8,528 bases of DNA from Planctomycetaceae bacterium (GTDB taxonomy: Bacteria; Planctomycetota; Planctomycetia; Pirellulales; Pirellulaceae): the NCBI GenBank assembly GCA_002685655.1, contig NYXM01000133.1:1-8528 (forward strand), read 5' to 3'. The notes under the pieces are model-generated. The model saw nothing but the letters and a program-made list of their open reading frames with translations. It did no database searches and was not told the origin of the DNA. The position numbers and the translations under genes were made by a program. Below are positions 7,258 to 8,528 of this stretch, piece after piece (position 1 is the stretch's first letter; the number at the start of each line of letters is the position of its first letter).

Positions 7258-7353
7258 CATCAAGAATAGCGAGCAGAACGTCACCAGCCCGCCTTTCGTC
7301 CGGACCTCGACCGTCGTGAAGTCGATCGCCGCAAGCATGTCCCAATGCGCTTC
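7258..7353 (-). pseudogene. remnant of an integrase-core (rve/DDE) transposase
   Basis: Read on the minus strand from 7353, the frame gives EAHWDMLAAIDFTTVEVRTK followed by GGLVTFCSLFLM. This matches from memory the catalytic-core stretch of a planctomycete integrase-core transposase family (pattern AHWxxLAAIDFTTVEVWTKGGLVTFYLLFVM), in which the Asp is the first DDE residue. Similarity ends at about 7258, where the frame runs into the sulfatase end. Immediately upstream of it is an in-frame TAG (7354-7356). Everything before and after the core, including the other two acidic residues, is missing, so it is a dead fragment. It marks a past insertion and deletion between the sulfatase and the regulator. 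Confidence 0.7.
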
Positions 7354-7356
7354 CTA

Positions 7357-7511
7357 ATCATCGCGATGAGCTGTCGAGATAGTCGGCGAGTATTCGGTTT
7401 AGCGAAAGCTTGACGCCATCGGCGCTAGCCGAAGTTGTCGACTGACGTGATTACTTATCTGCCGTGAACTGCTGGGATTATGGCCCGGCCGAGATTCTTG
7501 ACCCTACGCCC
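7357..7511. other. gene-free stretch between integrase remnant and promoter
   Basis: No gene is supported. On the minus strand short open pieces (for example ADGVKLSLNRILADYLDSS at about 7370-7430) might be further decayed transposase sequence, but I cannot align them to the family with confidence. Confidence 0.3.
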
Positions 7512-7539
7512 TTGACAAGTGCGGCGAACCTACTATATT
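7512..7539 (+). promoter_or_regulatory. sigma-70-type promoter of the regulator/ABC operon
   Basis: A perfect -35 box TTGACA (7512-7517) and a good -10 box TATATT (7534-7539) are separated by 16 bases. Transcription would begin near 7546, leaving a leader of about 30 bases before the TTG start. The -10 box lies inside the palindrome at 7531-7556, so a bound repressor would block polymerase directly. Confidence 0.8.
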
Positions 7540-7556
7540 ACTTAAGTAATACAGTA
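7531..7556. promoter_or_regulatory. operator palindrome, probable autoregulation site
   Basis: The core TATTACTTAAGTAATA (7536-7551) is a perfect 16-base palindrome. With one mismatched pair (7535/7552) the symmetry extends to 26 bases, TACTA at the left end and CAGTA at the right. It covers the -10 box and the start point. YtrA-type GntR regulators typically repress their own operon from such dyads, so the product of the gene 20 bases downstream is the obvious ligand-responsive repressor. The assignment is inferred from position and symmetry. Confidence 0.7.
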
Positions 7557-7560
7557 GATA

Positions 7561-7566
7561 AAGGAG
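7561..7566 (+). promoter_or_regulatory. ribosome binding site that fixes the TTG start
   Basis: AAGGAG, 9 bases before TTG 7576, is the best site nearby and supports the non-ATG start. GGAG (7563-7566) can pair with CTCC (7571-7574) across a 4-base loop, so the site could be partly masked in the mRNA. Confidence 0.7.
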
Positions 7567-7575
7567 AATCCTCCC

Positions 7576-7977
7576 TTGATCCTCGAACTCGATCTCCGTG
7601 GAGGCGTCCCTATCTACCGGCAGGTCATGGATCAGGTCCGCCGTCAGGTCCTGATCGGACATCTGGCTGCAGGGGAGCAGATGGAGTCAGTGAAATGCCT
7701 CTCCGCCCGACTCAAGGTCAACCCGATGACCGTCAGCAAGGCCTACGGGTTCCTCGTCGAGGAGGGCATTTTGGAGCGACGCCGGGGCGTGGGCCTGTTC
7801 GTCCGGTCAATCCGCAAGGATGTGAAAAGACGTCAGCAAGACCGGATGCTGGACCGTGCCATGGGCAAGGTCGCGGCGCTCGCCATCCAGATGGGAATCC
7901 CGGAAGAAGAGGCCCTGAGCCTCTTCGTGGACCAGTATCGGAAGTTCGATTCGCCCACAACGAGTGACAAGACATGA
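7576..7977 (+). CDS. GntR-family transcriptional repressor, YtrA subfamily
   Basis: DNA-binding regulator of 133 residues, the usual length for the YtrA subfamily, whose short C-terminal helical part takes the place of a large effector domain. Seen: the opening helix after VPIYRQVMDQVRRQVLIGHL (11-30), a helix-turn-helix with SARLKVNPMTVSKAYGFL (43-60), and the wing GILERRRGVGLFV (64-76). A charged helical C-terminus (about 78-125) would mediate dimerisation. The TTG start is chosen because AAGGAG lies 9 bases upstream and because the next Met (18) would cut into the first helix. The gene overlaps the ABC ATPase gene by 4 bases (ATGA), the standard ytrA-ABC layout, which suggests it controls that exporter and itself through the palindrome over its promoter. 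In this family the signal is often a cell-envelope antibiotic or stress; none can be named here. Confidence 0.93.
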   Translation: MILELDLRGGVPIYRQVMDQVRRQVLIGHLAAGEQMESVKCLSARLKVNPMTVSKAYGFLVEEGILERRRGVGLFVRSIRKDVKRRQQDRMLDRAMGKVAALAIQMGIPEEEALSLFVDQYRKFDSPTTSDKT

Positions 7978-8438
7978 GCGTCGAACCAGTCGTCAAGATC
8001 GATAATCTGCACAGGCAATTCGACGACGCCACGGTCCTAAAGGGCGTTTCGCTGGACATCCGCGCTGGGAGCATCGTCGGACTCCTCGGATCCAACGGCG
8101 CTGGCAAGAGCACGCTGATCCGCCACATCGTTGGTCTCTACTTGCCGGACAAGGGGACCTGCACGACGTTGGGATGCGACGCGGCGAAGCTCAGTCCCAA
8201 AGAGCTGGCGCGCATCGGATACGTGCATCAGGAAGGCGCGCTGATCGACTGGATGACCGTCGCGCAGATCGTGCGTTACGTCGCCTCCTACTACCCGAGC
8301 TGGAGTATGGAACTCGAGAAGAGTTACGTGTCGGCGTTCAAGCTCGACGTGAACGCAACCGTCGCAAACCTCTCGCCGGGTCAGCGCCAGATGCTGGCGA
8401 TCCTTCTGGCGATCGGCCCGGAGCCGGACCTTCTCTAG
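7974..8438 (+). CDS. ABC transporter ATP-binding protein, truncated before Walker B
   Basis: Start of an ABC ATPase, 154 residues against roughly 230-300 for intact relatives. Seen: Walker A GSNGAGKST (39-47), Q-loop Gln86 in YVHQEG, and a signature variant LSPGQRQM (133-140). The frame ends PEPDLL and TAG exactly where LLLDEP (Walker B), then D-loop and H-loop, should follow. Without these it cannot hydrolyse ATP normally. In YtrA-type operons this protein pairs with a membrane permease encoded next, which is absent here. ATG 7974 overlaps the regulator's stop by 4 bases, so translation is coupled. The cut falls inside a conserved motif and the base composition changes afterwards, so an inserted element or a deletion is more likely than a natural stop. 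A sequence or assembly error at 8433-8438 is the alternative. Confidence 0.88.
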   Translation: MSVEPVVKIDNLHRQFDDATVLKGVSLDIRAGSIVGLLGSNGAGKSTLIRHIVGLYLPDKGTCTTLGCDAAKLSPKELARIGYVHQEGALIDWMTVAQIVRYVASYYPSWSMELEKSYVSAFKLDVNATVANLSPGQRQMLAILLAIGPEPDLL

Positions 8439-8528
8439 GCTGCGCCAAAGTTAGTATTGCTTGAGCTGGGCGATCGTTCGGGTTTTGTTTACGCTTTTCT
8501 ATTCCGACAGGGCGATGCGACGCTGAGA
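8439..8528. mobile_element. possible left edge of an inserted element
   Basis: From about 8436 the sequence stops resembling an ABC gene in any frame and becomes more AT-rich (for example GGGTTTTGTTTACGCTTTTC). GGCTGCGCCAAAGTTAG directly after the TAG could be a terminal repeat, but the other end lies outside the window, so no element can be named and no target duplication can be checked. Confidence 0.3.

Noticed and set aside
7248..7319. 23-codon frame overlapping the sulfatase stop as ATGA
   Set aside because: Its sequence is the complement of the integrase remnant and the peptide is Arg/Ser/Pro-rich with no features.
7464..7967. 167-codon plus-strand frame overlapping the regulator gene
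   Set aside because: It is out of frame with the clear GntR protein, is proline/glycine/arginine-rich, and starts upstream of the promoter.
1..8528. CRISPR array, tRNA or rRNA genes
   Set aside because: I saw no regularly spaced repeats, no cloverleaf with a proper T-arm and anticodon arm, and no rRNA signature; GGTTCCGAGCCC at 1934-1945 only superficially resembles a T-arm.

Overview
The window looks like a piece of a planctomycete chromosome (Pirellulaceae/Rhodopirellula-like). This is inferred from gene content: a secreted BNR sialidase, a secreted S1-family sulfatase with an extra C-terminal domain, and an HzsA-related (hydrazine synthase alpha-like) diheme protein fused to a discoidin domain. 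The spacers are long, GC is moderately high, and the spacers carry hairpins and mobile-element debris. All real genes read on the + strand; the one clear minus-strand item is a transposase/integrase remnant.

Layout. Positions 1-60 hold the last codons of an upstream gene. Positions 61-651 hold no convincing intact gene: there is a possible broken small membrane-protein reading frame (57-296) and a set of inverted repeats (452-565). Then come an exo-sialidase (652-1743), a spacer with a structured, palindrome-bearing leader (1744-2017), the 997-aa discoidin/HzsA-like diheme protein (2018-5011), a spacer with two near-identical-geometry hairpins (5012-5265), and the sulfatase (5266-7251). A decayed integrase-catalytic-domain fragment (7258-7353, minus) abuts the sulfatase end. 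A strong sigma-70-type promoter (7512-7539), overlapped by a long near-perfect palindrome, drives a YtrA-type GntR repressor gene (7576-7977) and, by 4-base overlap, an ABC ATPase gene (7974-8438). The ATPase is cut off just before Walker B. The last 90 bases look like unrelated inserted DNA.

How the genes may work together. The first three genes each begin with an export signal and fit attack on a sialylated or sulfated glycan: the sialidase removes terminal sialic acid, the sulfatase removes sulfate esters, and the discoidin module could hold the diheme protein to glycan. They are separated by 250-275 base spacers, so they look like a functional neighbourhood rather than one tight operon. 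The regulator/ABC pair is a separate unit of the YtrA type, normally autorepressed by the regulator binding over its own -10 region. The ATPase truncation and the integrase remnant mark this end as a site of mobile-element damage.
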